Notes: generated by a model from the sequence alone, not told the origin. Counted from the first letter of the stretch, positions 41,050 to 50,877 are shown. The stretch: DNA of 64,000 nt from Pasteurella oralis (GCF_002850605.1 NZ_NXGB01000001.1:434001-498000), one strand, 5' to 3'. Numbers and translations are program-made.

Positions 41050-43101
41050 ATGAGATTATGTAGAGCTAAAGGTTACTTAACAGCACTTTTGTTAGGCACT
41101 TTTTTTATGAACTTCAATGTCGTACAGGCAGTGCAGCCAAAAATTAAACAAAGCGATATTGTGATTCCACAACCTACAGAAGAAAATCAATTAGCCACTA
41201 AACGTGCTACAACGCGTTTAACGCAAAGTCATTATCGTAAATTTCAACTTGATGATGCATTTTCACAGAAGATTTTCGAGCGTTATTTAAAATCATTAGA
41301 TTTCAGCCGAAATATTTTTTTGCAATCTGATGTTGAGAAAATGAGAGAAAAATTTGCTACTAAGTTTGATGAGTCATTAAATGAAGGTAATCTTGCAATT
41401 GCATTTGAAATGTATGATTTAATGATGAAAAAACGTTATGAACGCTACAAATATGCACTTTCCTTATTAGACAAAGAACCAAATTTATCGGGAGATGATC
41501 AAATTGAAATTGATCGTGAAAAAGCGGATTGGGCAAAAGATGTGGCAGAGCTTGATAAATTATGGCAACAGCGTGTTAAAAATGATGTGATTAATCAGAA
41601 GTTAAAAGGGAAAAAGTGGTTAGATATTAGGAAAACTCTAACTAAGCGTTATGATTTAGCAATTCGTCGTTTAACTCAAACTAAAGCTGATGATATTCTT
41701 CAAGTTTATTTAAATGCGTTTGCGCGAGAAATTGATCCACATACAAGTTATTTAGCACCACGTACAGCCAAAAGCTTTAATGAAAGTATGAATCTTTCTT
41801 TAGAAGGCATTGGCGCCACATTACAACAAACAGAAGATGATGGTACCACTATTAAATCTTTAGTCCCTGGCGCACCAGCAGAACGGAGTAAAAAATTAAA
41901 AGCTGGCGATCGTATTATTGGCGTTGGTCAGGCAACAGGAGAGATTGAAGATGTGGTTGGTTGGCGTTTAGAAGATATTGTTGACAAAATTAAAGGTAAA
42001 AAAGGCACAAAAGTACGTTTAGAAATTGAGCCAGCAAAAGGTGGTAAGTCTAAAGTGATTACTTTAACTCGTGATAAAGTAAGAATTGAAGATCAAGCTG
42101 CCAAATTGACGATAAGTAAAGTAGATGATCAAACTGTTGCTTCGATTAAAATCCCAAGTTTCTATATTGGTTTGACGCAAGATGTGCGTAAATTGCTTGC
42201 GGAAATGAAAATCAAGAAAGCAAAGGCATTGATTATTGATTTACGTGACAATGGTGGCGGTGCTTTGACCGAAGCAGTGGCATTGAGCGGATTATTTATT
42301 AGTGATGGGCCAATTGTGCAAGTACGTGATGCATTCCAACGTATCCGTATTCATGAGGATCCTGATAGTGAACAAGTTTATTCTGGACCATTATTTGTCA
42401 TGATTAACCGTTTTAGTGCATCTGCATCGGAGATTTTTGCTGCAGCAGTGCAAGATTATAATCGTGGTATTGTGATTGGGCAAAATACTTTTGGTAAAGG
42501 AACAGTACAACAGAGCCGCTCATTGAATTTTGCTTTTGATGCAAATCAGGAACCATTAGGCTTGATTCAATATACTATCCAAAAATTTTACCGAATTGAT
42601 GGTGGAAGTACGCAATTGAAGGGGGTGGCTGCTGATATTGATTTCCCTGCCGCAATTGATGCCAAAGAGTATGGAGAAGAAAAAGAAGATAATGCATTGC
42701 CATGGGATAAAATTCCTGCGGCGAATTATGTGGAAGTTGCACAAGCAAGAGATGCAGTTCCTTTCTTGAATAAAAATCATCTTGAGCGTATTGCCAAGGA
42801 TCCAGAATTTATCGCATTAAATGAAGAACTCAAAATTCGAGATGAACGTAGTGAGCGTAAATATTTGTCTTTGAATTATCAAACACGTAAAGTTGAAAAT
42901 GATAAAGATGATGCAAGACGGTTAAAAGAGTTAAATGCGCGCTTCAAACGAGAGGGCAAAAAACCATTAAAAGATTTAGATAGCCTGCCAAAAGATTATG
43001 AGGCACCTGATTTTTATCTCAAAGAGGCAGAAAAAATAGCAGCAGATTTACTGAAATTAGAAATAGAAAAAGCTAGATTAGCTCAAGTAAAATTAAATTA
43101 G
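41050..43101 (+). CDS. prc: Tail-specific periplasmic protease Prc (Tsp)
   Basis: Serine protease of the S41 family that degrades periplasmic proteins from nonpolar C-termini and trims cell-wall enzymes. The 683 residues (682 in E. coli) begin with a signal peptide (GYLTALLLGTFFMNFNVVQA). A PDZ domain is seen near residues 235-320 (GIGATLQQTEDDGTTIKSLV), followed by the catalytic core with RDNGGGAL, the serine segment NRFSASASEIFAAAVQDY, and the lysine in FGKGTVQ. The C-terminus is a long charged helical region. Confidence 0.95.
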   Translation: MRLCRAKGYLTALLLGTFFMNFNVVQAVQPKIKQSDIVIPQPTEENQLATKRATTRLTQSHYRKFQLDDAFSQKIFERYLKSLDFSRNIFLQSDVEKMREKFATKFDESLNEGNLAIAFEMYDLMMKKRYERYKYALSLLDKEPNLSGDDQIEIDREKADWAKDVAELDKLWQQRVKNDVINQKLKGKKWLDIRKTLTKRYDLAIRRLTQTKADDILQVYLNAFAREIDPHTSYLAPRTAKSFNESMNLSLEGIGATLQQTEDDGTTIKSLVPGAPAERSKKLKAGDRIIGVGQATGEIEDVVGWRLEDIVDKIKGKKGTKVRLEIEPAKGGKSKVITLTRDKVRIEDQAAKLTISKVDDQTVASIKIPSFYIGLTQDVRKLLAEMKIKKAKALIIDLRDNGGGALTEAVALSGLFISDGPIVQVRDAFQRIRIHEDPDSEQVYSGPLFVMINRFSASASEIFAAAVQDYNRGIVIGQNTFGKGTVQQSRSLNFAFDANQEPLGLIQYTIQKFYRIDGGSTQLKGVAADIDFPAAIDAKEYGEEKEDNALPWDKIPAANYVEVAQARDAVPFLNKNHLERIAKDPEFIALNEELKIRDERSERKYLSLNYQTRKVENDKDDARRLKELNARFKREGKKPLKDLDSLPKDYEAPDFYLKEAEKIAADLLKLEIEKARLAQVKLN

Positions 43102-43110
43102 GTTTATTTT

Positions 43111-43145
43111 GACCGCACTTTATAGCTAGAAGTGCGGTCGTTTTC
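43111..43145 (+). terminator. USS-pair terminator after prc
   Basis: GACCGCACTT (43111-43120) and AAGTGCGGTC (43130-43139) form a perfect 10-bp stem with a 9-base loop and GTTTTC after it. Both arms hold an exact USS. Confidence 0.8.
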
Positions 43146-43168
43146 TAATTATTTTAAGGAACTATGTC

Positions 43169-44677
43169 ATGTTAAACATCAAATCATTTAAGTTTGTACA
43201 ATTCGCATTTTTGTTTTCCTCGTTGTATGCGACGAATGTACTTGCTAATCCAGAGAATCGAGATTCAGTGGATGTTAGTACAGAGTTAGTGCAAGACGCG
43301 GATATTTTAACTAATCAACAACTTGAATTAGAAGCAAAAGCGATTGAAGATCAACTTGCGGCTGAAAAGAAACTTGAAGAAGAACGTATTGCCGCAGAGA
43401 AACAAGCGCTAGCGGAAGAACAACTGAATGCAAAGTTAGGTGAGATAGAATTACAATTTAAACCAACTGTTGCCAAAATTTATGCAGAGAATAATTTTCA
43501 GCCTCTTTGGCATGATAATGCAGTAGAAAAACAGTTTTTGCGTGAATATGCAATGTTAGTCGTGAGTGGTATTTCTAAAAATTCTGCAGCTATTTTAGCC
43601 AAAATAGACGCAATGCCAGAAGCGAGCTTTGAGCGTGATGCGTTGTTGACAGACACATTTTTAGATTACATGTATTATAGCCATAACATCGTTAAATCTG
43701 CCCAAAAATGGCTTTATTCCGCAAATAATTATAAGTCTGGCTTACCAACAGAGGCTCAAATCTCAAGTTGGTTAAGTGCAATTCAAACAGGAAATATGCC
43801 AGCGTTTTTAAATACGCTGGCGACTGAAAATAATTTATATAAACAAACATTAGCAGCATTGCCTGAATTAATTAATACGCCAAATATAGATAAAGAGGCT
43901 TTGGCAAAGCTATATAAATTGGCAATTAATGCTCAGCGTTTACGAGTACTCCCTGTATTTGAAGATGGCTTATTCGTTAATATTCCTAGCTATGAATTAG
44001 ATTATTACCGTGATGGTAAACTCGTTTTAAGCTCTAAAGTTATTGTTGGCAAAAAAGCGCGTAAAACGCCTGTGTTATACAGTAAGTTGAGCAATGTAGT
44101 TGTTAATCCACCTTGGAATACACCAACACGTTTAATTAATGAAGATATTATTCCAAAGGTACGTAAAGATCCAAGTTATATTTATCGTAATGGTTATACT
44201 ATTATTGATAGTAAAGGTAAGACTATCGACCCTTATACTATTGATTGGGAAAACATGACGGCGAAAAAATTTCCATATCGCTTACGTCAAGCACCAGGCG
44301 ATAGTGCATTAGGTAATTTTAAATTTAATATGCCAAGTTCTGATGCCATTTTTTTACATGATACGCCAAGTCGAGGTTTATTTGCGAAGAAAGATCGTGC
44401 TTTAAGTTCAGGTTGTGTGCGTGTTGAGAAAGCTGATGAATTAGCCACAATTTTATTGAAAGAAGCAGGTTGGTCTGAAGAAAGAAAACGGAGCACGTTA
44501 CAAAGCCGTAAAACAACTTCAGCGAATGTGACCTCAAATAATCCAGTATTTTTATATTATGTCACAACTTGGGTAAATAGCGGTAAGACCTATACGTTAC
44601 CAGATATTTATGGTTATGATGTGACGCCAAATTTAAGTTATATTAATTGGGATATTATTAGAAAATACGTAAATTAA
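43169..44677 (+). CDS. ldtD: L,D-transpeptidase, YcbB/LdtD type
   Basis: Forms 3-3 cross-links in peptidoglycan. Signal peptide MLNIKSFKFVQFAFLFSSLY to LA, then a charged Glu/Lys/Ala helical stretch (about residues 45-95), the helical scaffold region (IYAENNFQPLWHD, GLPTEAQIS), QRLRVLP, and the YkuD catalytic domain with H397 (FLHDTPS) and C416 (SSGCVR). At 502 residues it is about 110 shorter than E. coli LdtD, and I see no peptidoglycan-binding domain between the scaffold and QRLRVLP. First of ldtD-mepK-ycbL, the E. coli ycbB-ycbK-ycbL order. Confidence 0.9.
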   Translation: MLNIKSFKFVQFAFLFSSLYATNVLANPENRDSVDVSTELVQDADILTNQQLELEAKAIEDQLAAEKKLEEERIAAEKQALAEEQLNAKLGEIELQFKPTVAKIYAENNFQPLWHDNAVEKQFLREYAMLVVSGISKNSAAILAKIDAMPEASFERDALLTDTFLDYMYYSHNIVKSAQKWLYSANNYKSGLPTEAQISSWLSAIQTGNMPAFLNTLATENNLYKQTLAALPELINTPNIDKEALAKLYKLAINAQRLRVLPVFEDGLFVNIPSYELDYYRDGKLVLSSKVIVGKKARKTPVLYSKLSNVVVNPPWNTPTRLINEDIIPKVRKDPSYIYRNGYTIIDSKGKTIDPYTIDWENMTAKKFPYRLRQAPGDSALGNFKFNMPSSDAIFLHDTPSRGLFAKKDRALSSGCVRVEKADELATILLKEAGWSEERKRSTLQSRKTTSANVTSNNPVFLYYVTTWVNSGKTYTLPDIYGYDVTPNLSYINWDIIRKYVN

Positions 44678-44820
44678 TGTCATTTTTGTTAAAAATTAAG
44701 CTAATTTTCCCTTCCATTTTGAAGGGAAATAGGTAAAATTAATACGTTTTCTTAGTTTGAGAACTAATATTAATTACGTTGGTCAAAACAAACATCAAAT
44801 AACATAGAGACATTAACAGA

Positions 44821-45381
44821 ATGAATAGTATTAACCATAGTCGTCGCAAATGGTTATCCTTAGGTGGAATTGTATTAGGTGCTGCTTTATTACCTAATAG
44901 CTTGTTAGCTGCTGTTTCAACCCCAAAACCACGTATTTTACGTTTTAGAAATATTAATACAGGGGATAAATTCAGTTCTGAATTTTTACCGAGTAAAGGA
45001 TTCTCATCAGTTGCTTTAAAAAAATTGGATTATTTAATGCGTGATAAACGTAATAATCATATGCATAGAATGGATCCAAAACTATTTTTAAAATTCTATC
45101 GTTTACAAACAAGTTTGGGTTTACGTAATAGTGAAATTCAAATTATTTGTGGTTATCGTTCGCCAGCCAGTAATGCCGCAATGCGCCGTAAAAGTCGTGG
45201 AGTAGCAAGCAATAGTTATCATACACGTGGACAGGCTATTGATTTTCGCATTGATGGCGTACCATTAGCTAAGCTTCGACAAGCGGCAGAAAAGTTGAAT
45301 AATGGTGGTGTAGGTTATTATCCTCGCAGTAATTTTATTCATATTGATACTGGTCCAGTAAGAACTTGGCGCGGTGTCTAA
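44821..45381 (+). CDS. mepK: DUF882 / M15-like murein endopeptidase, MepK (YcbK) family
   Basis: A 186-residue exported zinc peptidase; E. coli MepK cleaves 3-3 cross-links made by L,D-transpeptidases, which fits the ldtD neighbour. The N-terminus has a twin-arginine signal (SRRKWLSLGGIVLGAALLP). The peptidase segments are ICGYRSPASNAAMRRKS, SYHTRGQAIDFRI and SNFIHIDTGPVRTWRGV; the H and D of HTRGQAID and the H of FIHID are the likely zinc ligands. Separated from ldtD by 143 bases and followed by a USS-derived terminator. Confidence 0.88.
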   Translation: MNSINHSRRKWLSLGGIVLGAALLPNSLLAAVSTPKPRILRFRNINTGDKFSSEFLPSKGFSSVALKKLDYLMRDKRNNHMHRMDPKLFLKFYRLQTSLGLRNSEIQIICGYRSPASNAAMRRKSRGVASNSYHTRGQAIDFRIDGVPLAKLRQAAEKLNNGGVGYYPRSNFIHIDTGPVRTWRGV

Positions 45382-45434
45382 TAGAGTAAAGCTAGCTAGA
45401 GAGTAAAACGAGAGTCAATTTTTTTAAAAAAACG

Positions 45435-45460
45435 AACCGCACTTTGAGTGCGGTTTTCTT
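45435..45460 (+). terminator. USS-derived terminator after mepK
   Basis: AACCGCACT (45435-45443) and AGTGCGGTT (45447-45455) make a 9-bp stem with a tight 3-base loop and TTC after it. The left arm is an exact USS; the right arm lacks only the first A. ycbL lies 21 bases downstream, so some read-through is likely. Confidence 0.65.
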
Positions 45461-45481
45461 ATTTAGCAGTAGAGAGATGCA

Positions 45482-46111
45482 ATGAATATTGAAATTATTC
45501 CAGTAACAGCTTTTCAACAAAATTGTTCTTTAATTTGGGATGAGCATAAGAATGCGGCAATTATTGATCCTGGTAGTGAAGCAGATAAATTAATTAAACG
45601 TATTGAGGAGCTTGAATTAAATTTAAAGACAATTTTATTAACACATGGGCATCTTGATCATGTTGGCGCCGCGCCTAAAATTAAGCAACATTTTCAAGTC
45701 GATATAATTGGTCCTAATTCATTAGATGATTATTGGTTCGCCCAATTGCCTCAGCAATCACAAAAATTTGGTTTATTTGAAATTGCCGCGTTTGAGCCTG
45801 ATCGTTGGTTAAATCAAGAAGGGGAAATTATTGAGATCGGTGAGATAAAATTTGAAGTCTTGCATTTACCAGGTCATACGCCTGGACATATTGGTTTTAT
45901 AGAACATCAAAAACGCATTAGTTTTACAGGAGATGTATTATTTAAGCAAAGTATTGGTCGTACGGATTTTCCTGGCGGAGATCATCAAACTTTATTAAAA
46001 GTGATTCGTGAAAAATTATATCCTTTAGGTGATGATATGATTATTGTAGCAGGACATGGGCCTTATACGACTATTGGTCAGGAGAAGCAAAGTAACCCAT
46101 TTGTGCGTTAA
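45482..46111 (+). CDS. ycbL: Metallo-beta-lactamase-fold hydrolase YcbL
   Basis: A small glyoxalase-II-like hydrolase of the metallo-beta-lactamase fold, 209 residues (215 in E. coli YcbL). The metal-binding motif THGHLDH is near residue 57, followed by HLPGHTPGHIGF with further ligands, the bridging Asp in SFTGDVLF, and the last His in IVAGHGP. A type II glyoxalase role (S-lactoylglutathione hydrolysis) is possible but not proven. Third gene of the ldtD-mepK-ycbL cluster. Confidence 0.9.
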   Translation: MNIEIIPVTAFQQNCSLIWDEHKNAAIIDPGSEADKLIKRIEELELNLKTILLTHGHLDHVGAAPKIKQHFQVDIIGPNSLDDYWFAQLPQQSQKFGLFEIAAFEPDRWLNQEGEIIEIGEIKFEVLHLPGHTPGHIGFIEHQKRISFTGDVLFKQSIGRTDFPGGDHQTLLKVIREKLYPLGDDMIIVAGHGPYTTIGQEKQSNPFVR

Positions 46112-46123
46112 GTCAGATTTGAT

Positions 46124-46153
46124 AAAAATATCCCAGTAGTATGGGGTATTTTT
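46124..46153 (+). terminator. Intrinsic terminator of ycbL
   Basis: AAAAATATCCC pairs with GGGGTATTTTT (one mismatch or wobble) around an 8-base loop, and the right arm is itself T-rich. It starts 13 bases past the ycbL stop. The 180 bases that follow hold nothing I can name. Confidence 0.6.
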
Positions 46154-46332
46154 GTTTCTATGTGTCACACACGGATAATTTTTGTTGCTACTTTAAATAA
46201 AAAATTTGGATAGAAGGAAAAGTGAAGACTGAGACGATGGTGCACTGTGATGTGGTCAGCCTAAAATCGCATAGTTAAGATAGGACTTGAATTTGTTAAC
46301 CTGTAGCTCGTTAGCAAAATTAGCATAAAGAT

Positions 46333-46359
46333 AAAAGGCAGCGCTTTAAGCTGCCTTTT
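46333..46359 (-). terminator. Intrinsic terminator of gltA
   Basis: AAAAGGCAGC and GCTGCCTTTT form a perfect 10-bp stem with a 7-base loop; on the minus strand a T-rich tail follows. It lies 41 bases past the gltA stop, with a single USS (46376-46384) between. Confidence 0.8.
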
Positions 46360-46400
46360 GCACTTATTTGAACTAAAGTGCGGTCTGTTTTTGACAAATT

Positions 46401-47693
46401 TTATAACTGATTTTTCTCCATCGCATCGAATGTGCGTTCAGTTTCACCCATATAAAGCTGGCGAGGACGTACAATTTTCATATTACCCGGTTTGAACATT
46501 TCTTTCCAATGTGCGATCCAACCGACAGTTCTTGCAAGCGCAAATATAACTGTAAACATAGAAGTCGGTATACCAATTGCTTTTAAGATGATACCTGAAT
46601 AGAAATCGACGTTTGGATAGAGTTTGTGATCAATAAAATAAGGATCACTTAATGCAATACGTTCAAGCTCCATTGCAACGTCAAATAATGGGTTTTGGAT
46701 ATTAAGTTCTTTCAATACTTCATGGCAAGTCTGGCGCATTACTTTGGCTCGAGGGTCGTAGTTTTTATATACGCGGTGTCCAAAGCCCATTAAACGGAAT
46801 GGATCATTCTTATCTTTTGCACGTGCAATAAATTGTGGAATGCGCTCAACTGTACCGATTTCTTCCAGCATATTGATACAAGCTTCATTGGCACCACCAT
46901 GAGCAGGTCCCCATAACGACGCAATTCCAGCTGCGATACAAGCAAATGGGTTAGCGCCAGAGGAAGCGGCTGTACGCACAGTAGATGTTGAGGCATTTTG
47001 TTCATGATCGGCATGTAAAATAAAGATACGATCCATTGCACGTTCTAATACTGGATTAACGATATAAGGCTCACAAGGTGTTGCAAACATCATATATAAA
47101 AAGTTACCAGAATAAGAAAGGTGATTCTGTGGGAACATGAATGGTTGACCAATCGAATATTTATAACACATCGCAGCAAGCGTTGGCATTTTAGCTAGTA
47201 AACGAATCGCAGTAAGTTCACGGTGTGCAATATCATTAATATCAAGAGAATCGTGGTAGAATGCCGCAAGTGCACCACTTACCCCACACATGATTGCCAT
47301 TGGGTGAGAATCGCGACGGAAACCGTGGAAGAAGCGCGAGATTTGTTCATGTACTAGAGTATGGCGGCGAACAAGTTGAGTAAAATTTTTATATTCTTCA
47401 GCGCTAGGACGTTCTCCAAATAATAATAAATGTGCAACTTCAAGATAATCTGCATTTTTGGCAAGCTCGGCGATAGGATAACCTCGATGTAATAAAATGC
47501 CATTATCACCATCAATATAAGTAATTTCAGAGCGGCAACATGCGGTTGACATAAATCCAGGGTCGAAGGTGAATAATTTATTCTTGACTAAAGATTGTAC
47601 ATCTACCGCGTCATAGCCAAGAGAGCCTTTATGTACTGGTAGGTCGTATTCACGTCCATCGCTAAGGGTCAGTTTTGCAGTTAGTTCAGACAT
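46401..47693 (-). CDS. gltA: Citrate synthase GltA
   Basis: Condenses oxaloacetate and acetyl-CoA at the entry of the TCA cycle. The 430 residues (427 in E. coli) are of the hexameric, NADH-sensitive type II. Visible are [17 protein letters not shown] at the start, [14 protein letters not shown], the substrate-binding [12 protein letters not shown] and the catalytic [15 protein letters not shown]. It is divergent from sucA. Its presence is taxonomically informative, since H. influenzae lacks this enzyme and Pasteurella multocida has it. Confidence 0.97.
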   Translation of the reverse strand: MSELTAKLTLSDGREYDLPVHKGSLGYDAVDVQSLVKNKLFTFDPGFMSTACCRSEITYIDGDNGILLHRGYPIAELAKNADYLEVAHLLLFGERPSAEEYKNFTQLVRRHTLVHEQISRFFHGFRRDSHPMAIMCGVSGALAAFYHDSLDINDIAHRELTAIRLLAKMPTLAAMCYKYSIGQPFMFPQNHLSYSGNFLYMMFATPCEPYIVNPVLERAMDRIFILHADHEQNASTSTVRTAASSGANPFACIAAGIASLWGPAHGGANEACINMLEEIGTVERIPQFIARAKDKNDPFRLMGFGHRVYKNYDPRAKVMRQTCHEVLKELNIQNPLFDVAMELERIALSDPYFIDHKLYPNVDFYSGIILKAIGIPTSMFTVIFALARTVGWIAHWKEMFKPGNMKIVRPRQLYMGETERTFDAMEKNQL

Positions 47694-48012
47694 AAGTCAT
47701 CCTTCCTTTATATTAGTTGTGTTTTATTGCATTTCCATTAACTATAACGCTTAAAAAGTCAAGTGTCTTTATTATTGTTAAAAAAAAATTGTAAATAAAA
47801 TGTTATTTTCTAAAAGTGCGACAGAGATCAAAAAATAGCAAAAATGTTAATGTTGTGTTACATAATTGTATTGCTTATTCAGCTGTTTTGCTTTTTAATC
47901 CTATTTAACTTTGATTGAAGAAAGAAAGGGATATTCTTACTAAATTCGCGGTATAATAAGCAGGATATTCTTCATTATTATTATTACCAAATACTTTTGT
48001 CAGGTGGTTATA
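47694..48012. other. gltA-sucA divergent regulatory region (319 bp)
   Basis: AT-rich, no gene. It must carry the two divergent promoters of the TCA genes. The clearest site is an ArcA-like box at 47846-47860. Other GTTA-containing AT-rich stretches (47770-47810) could be additional weak sites. The sucA ribosome site AGGTGG is at 48002-48007. Confidence 0.55.
47846..47860. promoter_or_regulatory. Putative ArcA box
   Basis: GTTAATGTTGTGTTA matches the known ArcA consensus GTTAATTAAATGTTA at 11 of 15 positions and keeps the GTTA direct repeats 11 bases apart. ArcA represses gltA and the suc genes of E. coli when oxygen is low. Binding here is inferred. Confidence 0.45.
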
Positions 48013-50808
48013 ATGCAACAAAATAAACCCATTAGCGAATGGTTAACTTCAAGTGCTCTCGGTGGTATCAACCAGTCTTATATTGAAGAACTCTATGAAG
48101 ATTACCTTCGTGACCCCAATTCTGTCGATGCCAGTTGGCAAGAAATTTTTAACTCCCTTCCAAAGTCCAATACGTTTGTTGAACAACCTCATTCTCAAGT
48201 CCGTGATTATTTCAAACGTTTAGCTCGTGATAATTCACCAAATGGTGTTGGTGTGATTGATCCAAATGTCAGTGCAAGATTAGTAAAACTGTTGCAATTT
48301 GTGAATGCGCACCGTAATCGCGGTCATTTACATGCTGATTTGGATCCGCTGAATTTATGGCAACGTATGGATGCACCAACGTTAAGTTATAAATACCATG
48401 GTTTTACAGAAAATGATCTTGACGAAATATTTGATGTTGGTGGGGAAATCGCGCATAGAGATAAAATTTCGTTACGTGATTTAACTGATTTATTAAAGAA
48501 AACTTATTGCAGCACGATTGGGCTTGAATTCATGCATGTTAATGATGTAGAAGCTAGAACGTGGTTGCAACACAAACTTGAATCACGCTTAACCCAATCT
48601 TTTAAAAAAGAAGAACAGATTAAATTTTTAGAAGAATTAACCGCTGCAGATGGTTTAGAGCGTTATTTAGGCGCTAAATTTCCCGGTGCTAAGCGTTTCT
48701 CATTAGAGGGAAGTGATGCATTTATTTTATTAATGAAAGAAATTGTTCGTCACGGTAAGCGTAATGGTATTGATGAAATTGCAATGGGGATGGCGCATCG
48801 CGGTCGCTTGAACATGTTAGTTAACCTATTAGGTAAAAAACCATCAGAACTATTTGATGAATTTGCGGGTAAACATTATGGTAATGGTACGGGAGATGTA
48901 AAATATCACCAAGGTTTTTCTTCCGATTTTATGACCGATGATGGTATTGTACACTTAGTCCTTGCATTTAACCCATCGCACTTAGAGATTGTCAGTCCAG
49001 TCGTTATTGGTTCTGTACGAGCGAGACAAAAACGTATCCATGATCATGAAAAATCGAAAGTATTACCTGTAACTGTGCATGGTGATTCTGCAGTGACTGG
49101 ACAAGGTGTGGTACAAGAAACTTTAAATATGTCTGCTACACGTGGTTATAGTGTAGGAGGGACAATCCGCGTAGTGATCAATAATCAAATTGGTTTCACG
49201 ACATCGAATCCACATGATACACGCTCAACAGAATATTGCACTGATATTGCGAAAATGATTGAAGCACCAGTCATTCATGTAAATGGTGATGATCCTGAAG
49301 CGGTAGTTTATGCCGCACGTATGGCTGTTGAATATCGTACTTTATTTAAACGCGATATTTTCATTGATTTAGTATCTTATCGTCGCCATGGGCATAATGA
49401 AGCAGATGAGCCATCAGCAACTCAACCATTAATGTATGATCGTATTAAAAAACATCCAACTCCACGTAAAGTTTATGCAGATCGTTTAATTGCTGAAGGG
49501 ATAATTAACGAAGAAGAAGCAACAGAATTAGTGAATAATTATCGTGATGCATTAGATCGTGGTGATTGTGTCGTAGCAGAATGGCGTGAGATGGATTTAA
49601 CAACTAAAGATTGGACAAAATACCTCAGCCGTGAATGGTGTGAATATGAAAGTAAATTTGATGAAGAACGCTTTCAAGGTTTAGCTAGAAAAGTTTGTGA
49701 ATATCCAGCACACCATGAATTACATTCTCGCGTAAATAAAATTTATGCTGATCGCAGTTTGATGGCAAATGGTGAAAAGCTATTTGATTGGGGAATGGCT
49801 GAAACTATGGCGTATGCAACTTTACTTGATGAAGGTTATCATGTGCGCTTATCAGGTGAAGATGCTGGACGAGGTACCTTCTTCCATCGCCATTCTGTTT
49901 TACATAACCAAAAAGATGCTACGCTTTATATTCCATTAGCGAACTTACATGGCTCACAAGGTCGTTTTGAAGTGTGGGATTCTGTATTAACTGAAAATGC
50001 TGTGCTAGCTTTTGAATATGGCTATGCTACAACTGATCCAAAAACGCTCACTATTTGGGAAGCACAGTTTGGTGATTTTGCCAATTGTGCACAAGTCGTC
50101 ATGGATCAATTTATTAGTTCTGGTGAGCAAAAATGGGGCAGAATGTGTGGTTTAGTGATGCTGTTACCACATGGTTATGAAGGTCAAGGACCAGAACATT
50201 CATCCGCTCGTTTAGAGCGTTATTTACAGCTTTGTGCACAACAAAATATGCAAGTTTGTGTGCCTTCAACACCTGCGCAAATTTATCATTTATTGCGTCG
50301 TCAAATGTTGCGCAAAGTTCGCCGTCCATTAGTTGTCATTTCACCAAAATCGTTGTTACGCCATCCATTGGCGGTTTCTTCTATGGATGAGTTAATCAAT
50401 GGCGCATTCCAAAATGTAATTCCTGAAGTGGATGATCTGAATCCACAACAAGTCAGACGCGTTGTGATGTGTTCAGGTAAAGTGTATTACGACTTATTAG
50501 AGCAACGTCGTAAGAACAATCAAACAGATGTAGCGATTATTCGTATAGAACAACTTTATCCATATCCACATGAAGAAATGAAAGAGGTGCTTGCACCTTA
50601 TAACCACGTCACGGACTATGTATGGTGTCAAGAAGAACCATTAAATCAGGGGGCATGGTATTGTAGTCAACATAATTTTGTGACATCAATTCCTGAGCAT
50701 GGCAAACTCCGTTATGTGGGACGCCCAGCATCAGCGTCACCAGCCGTAGGTTACATGTCGTTACATAATGAACAACAAATAGCCCTTGTGACAGAAGCGC
50801 TAGCTTAA
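48013..50808 (+). CDS. sucA: 2-oxoglutarate dehydrogenase E1 component SucA
   Basis: Thiamine-diphosphate-dependent decarboxylase of the 2-oxoglutarate dehydrogenase complex. The 931 residues (933 in E. coli) start with the short E2-binding tail and SYIEELYEDYLRDPNSVD. The active-site block runs through GMAHRGRLNMLVN, HGDSAVTGQGVVQETLNMS, VINNQIGFTTSNP and HVNGDDPEAV, and ends with GRPASASPAVG. A GTG lies three codons earlier, but AGGTGG is five bases from the ATG at 48013, so I use that. First gene of sucAB. Confidence 0.97.
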   Translation: MQQNKPISEWLTSSALGGINQSYIEELYEDYLRDPNSVDASWQEIFNSLPKSNTFVEQPHSQVRDYFKRLARDNSPNGVGVIDPNVSARLVKLLQFVNAHRNRGHLHADLDPLNLWQRMDAPTLSYKYHGFTENDLDEIFDVGGEIAHRDKISLRDLTDLLKKTYCSTIGLEFMHVNDVEARTWLQHKLESRLTQSFKKEEQIKFLEELTAADGLERYLGAKFPGAKRFSLEGSDAFILLMKEIVRHGKRNGIDEIAMGMAHRGRLNMLVNLLGKKPSELFDEFAGKHYGNGTGDVKYHQGFSSDFMTDDGIVHLVLAFNPSHLEIVSPVVIGSVRARQKRIHDHEKSKVLPVTVHGDSAVTGQGVVQETLNMSATRGYSVGGTIRVVINNQIGFTTSNPHDTRSTEYCTDIAKMIEAPVIHVNGDDPEAVVYAARMAVEYRTLFKRDIFIDLVSYRRHGHNEADEPSATQPLMYDRIKKHPTPRKVYADRLIAEGIINEEEATELVNNYRDALDRGDCVVAEWREMDLTTKDWTKYLSREWCEYESKFDEERFQGLARKVCEYPAHHELHSRVNKIYADRSLMANGEKLFDWGMAETMAYATLLDEGYHVRLSGEDAGRGTFFHRHSVLHNQKDATLYIPLANLHGSQGRFEVWDSVLTENAVLAFEYGYATTDPKTLTIWEAQFGDFANCAQVVMDQFISSGEQKWGRMCGLVMLLPHGYEGQGPEHSSARLERYLQLCAQQNMQVCVPSTPAQIYHLLRRQMLRKVRRPLVVISPKSLLRHPLAVSSMDELINGAFQNVIPEVDDLNPQQVRRVVMCSGKVYYDLLEQRRKNNQTDVAIIRIEQLYPYPHEEMKEVLAPYNHVTDYVWCQEEPLNQGAWYCSQHNFVTSIPEHGKLRYVGRPASASPAVGYMSLHNEQQIALVTEALA

Positions 50809-50816
50809 TTCAAACG

Positions 50817-50845
50817 AAAAGTGTGTTAAAACTGACCGCACTTTT
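50817..50845 (+). other. USS-derived hairpin between sucA and sucB
   Basis: AAAAGTGTG (50817-50825) pairs with CGCACTTTT (50837-50845) with a single G-U pair; the right arm is part of an exact USS, the left arm a degenerate one. No T tract follows. It stands nine bases past sucA, inside the operon, so it is more likely an RNA-stability element than a full stop. Confidence 0.45.
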
Positions 50846-50877
50846 CAGAGAAATAAATCTGAGAAAAGGAAAGAACA

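Noticed and set aside
44706-44729. Hairpin TTTCCCTTC/GAAGGGAAA after ldtD, considered as a terminator
   Set aside because: A 9-bp stem is present but there is no T tract on either strand; too weak to list as a terminator.
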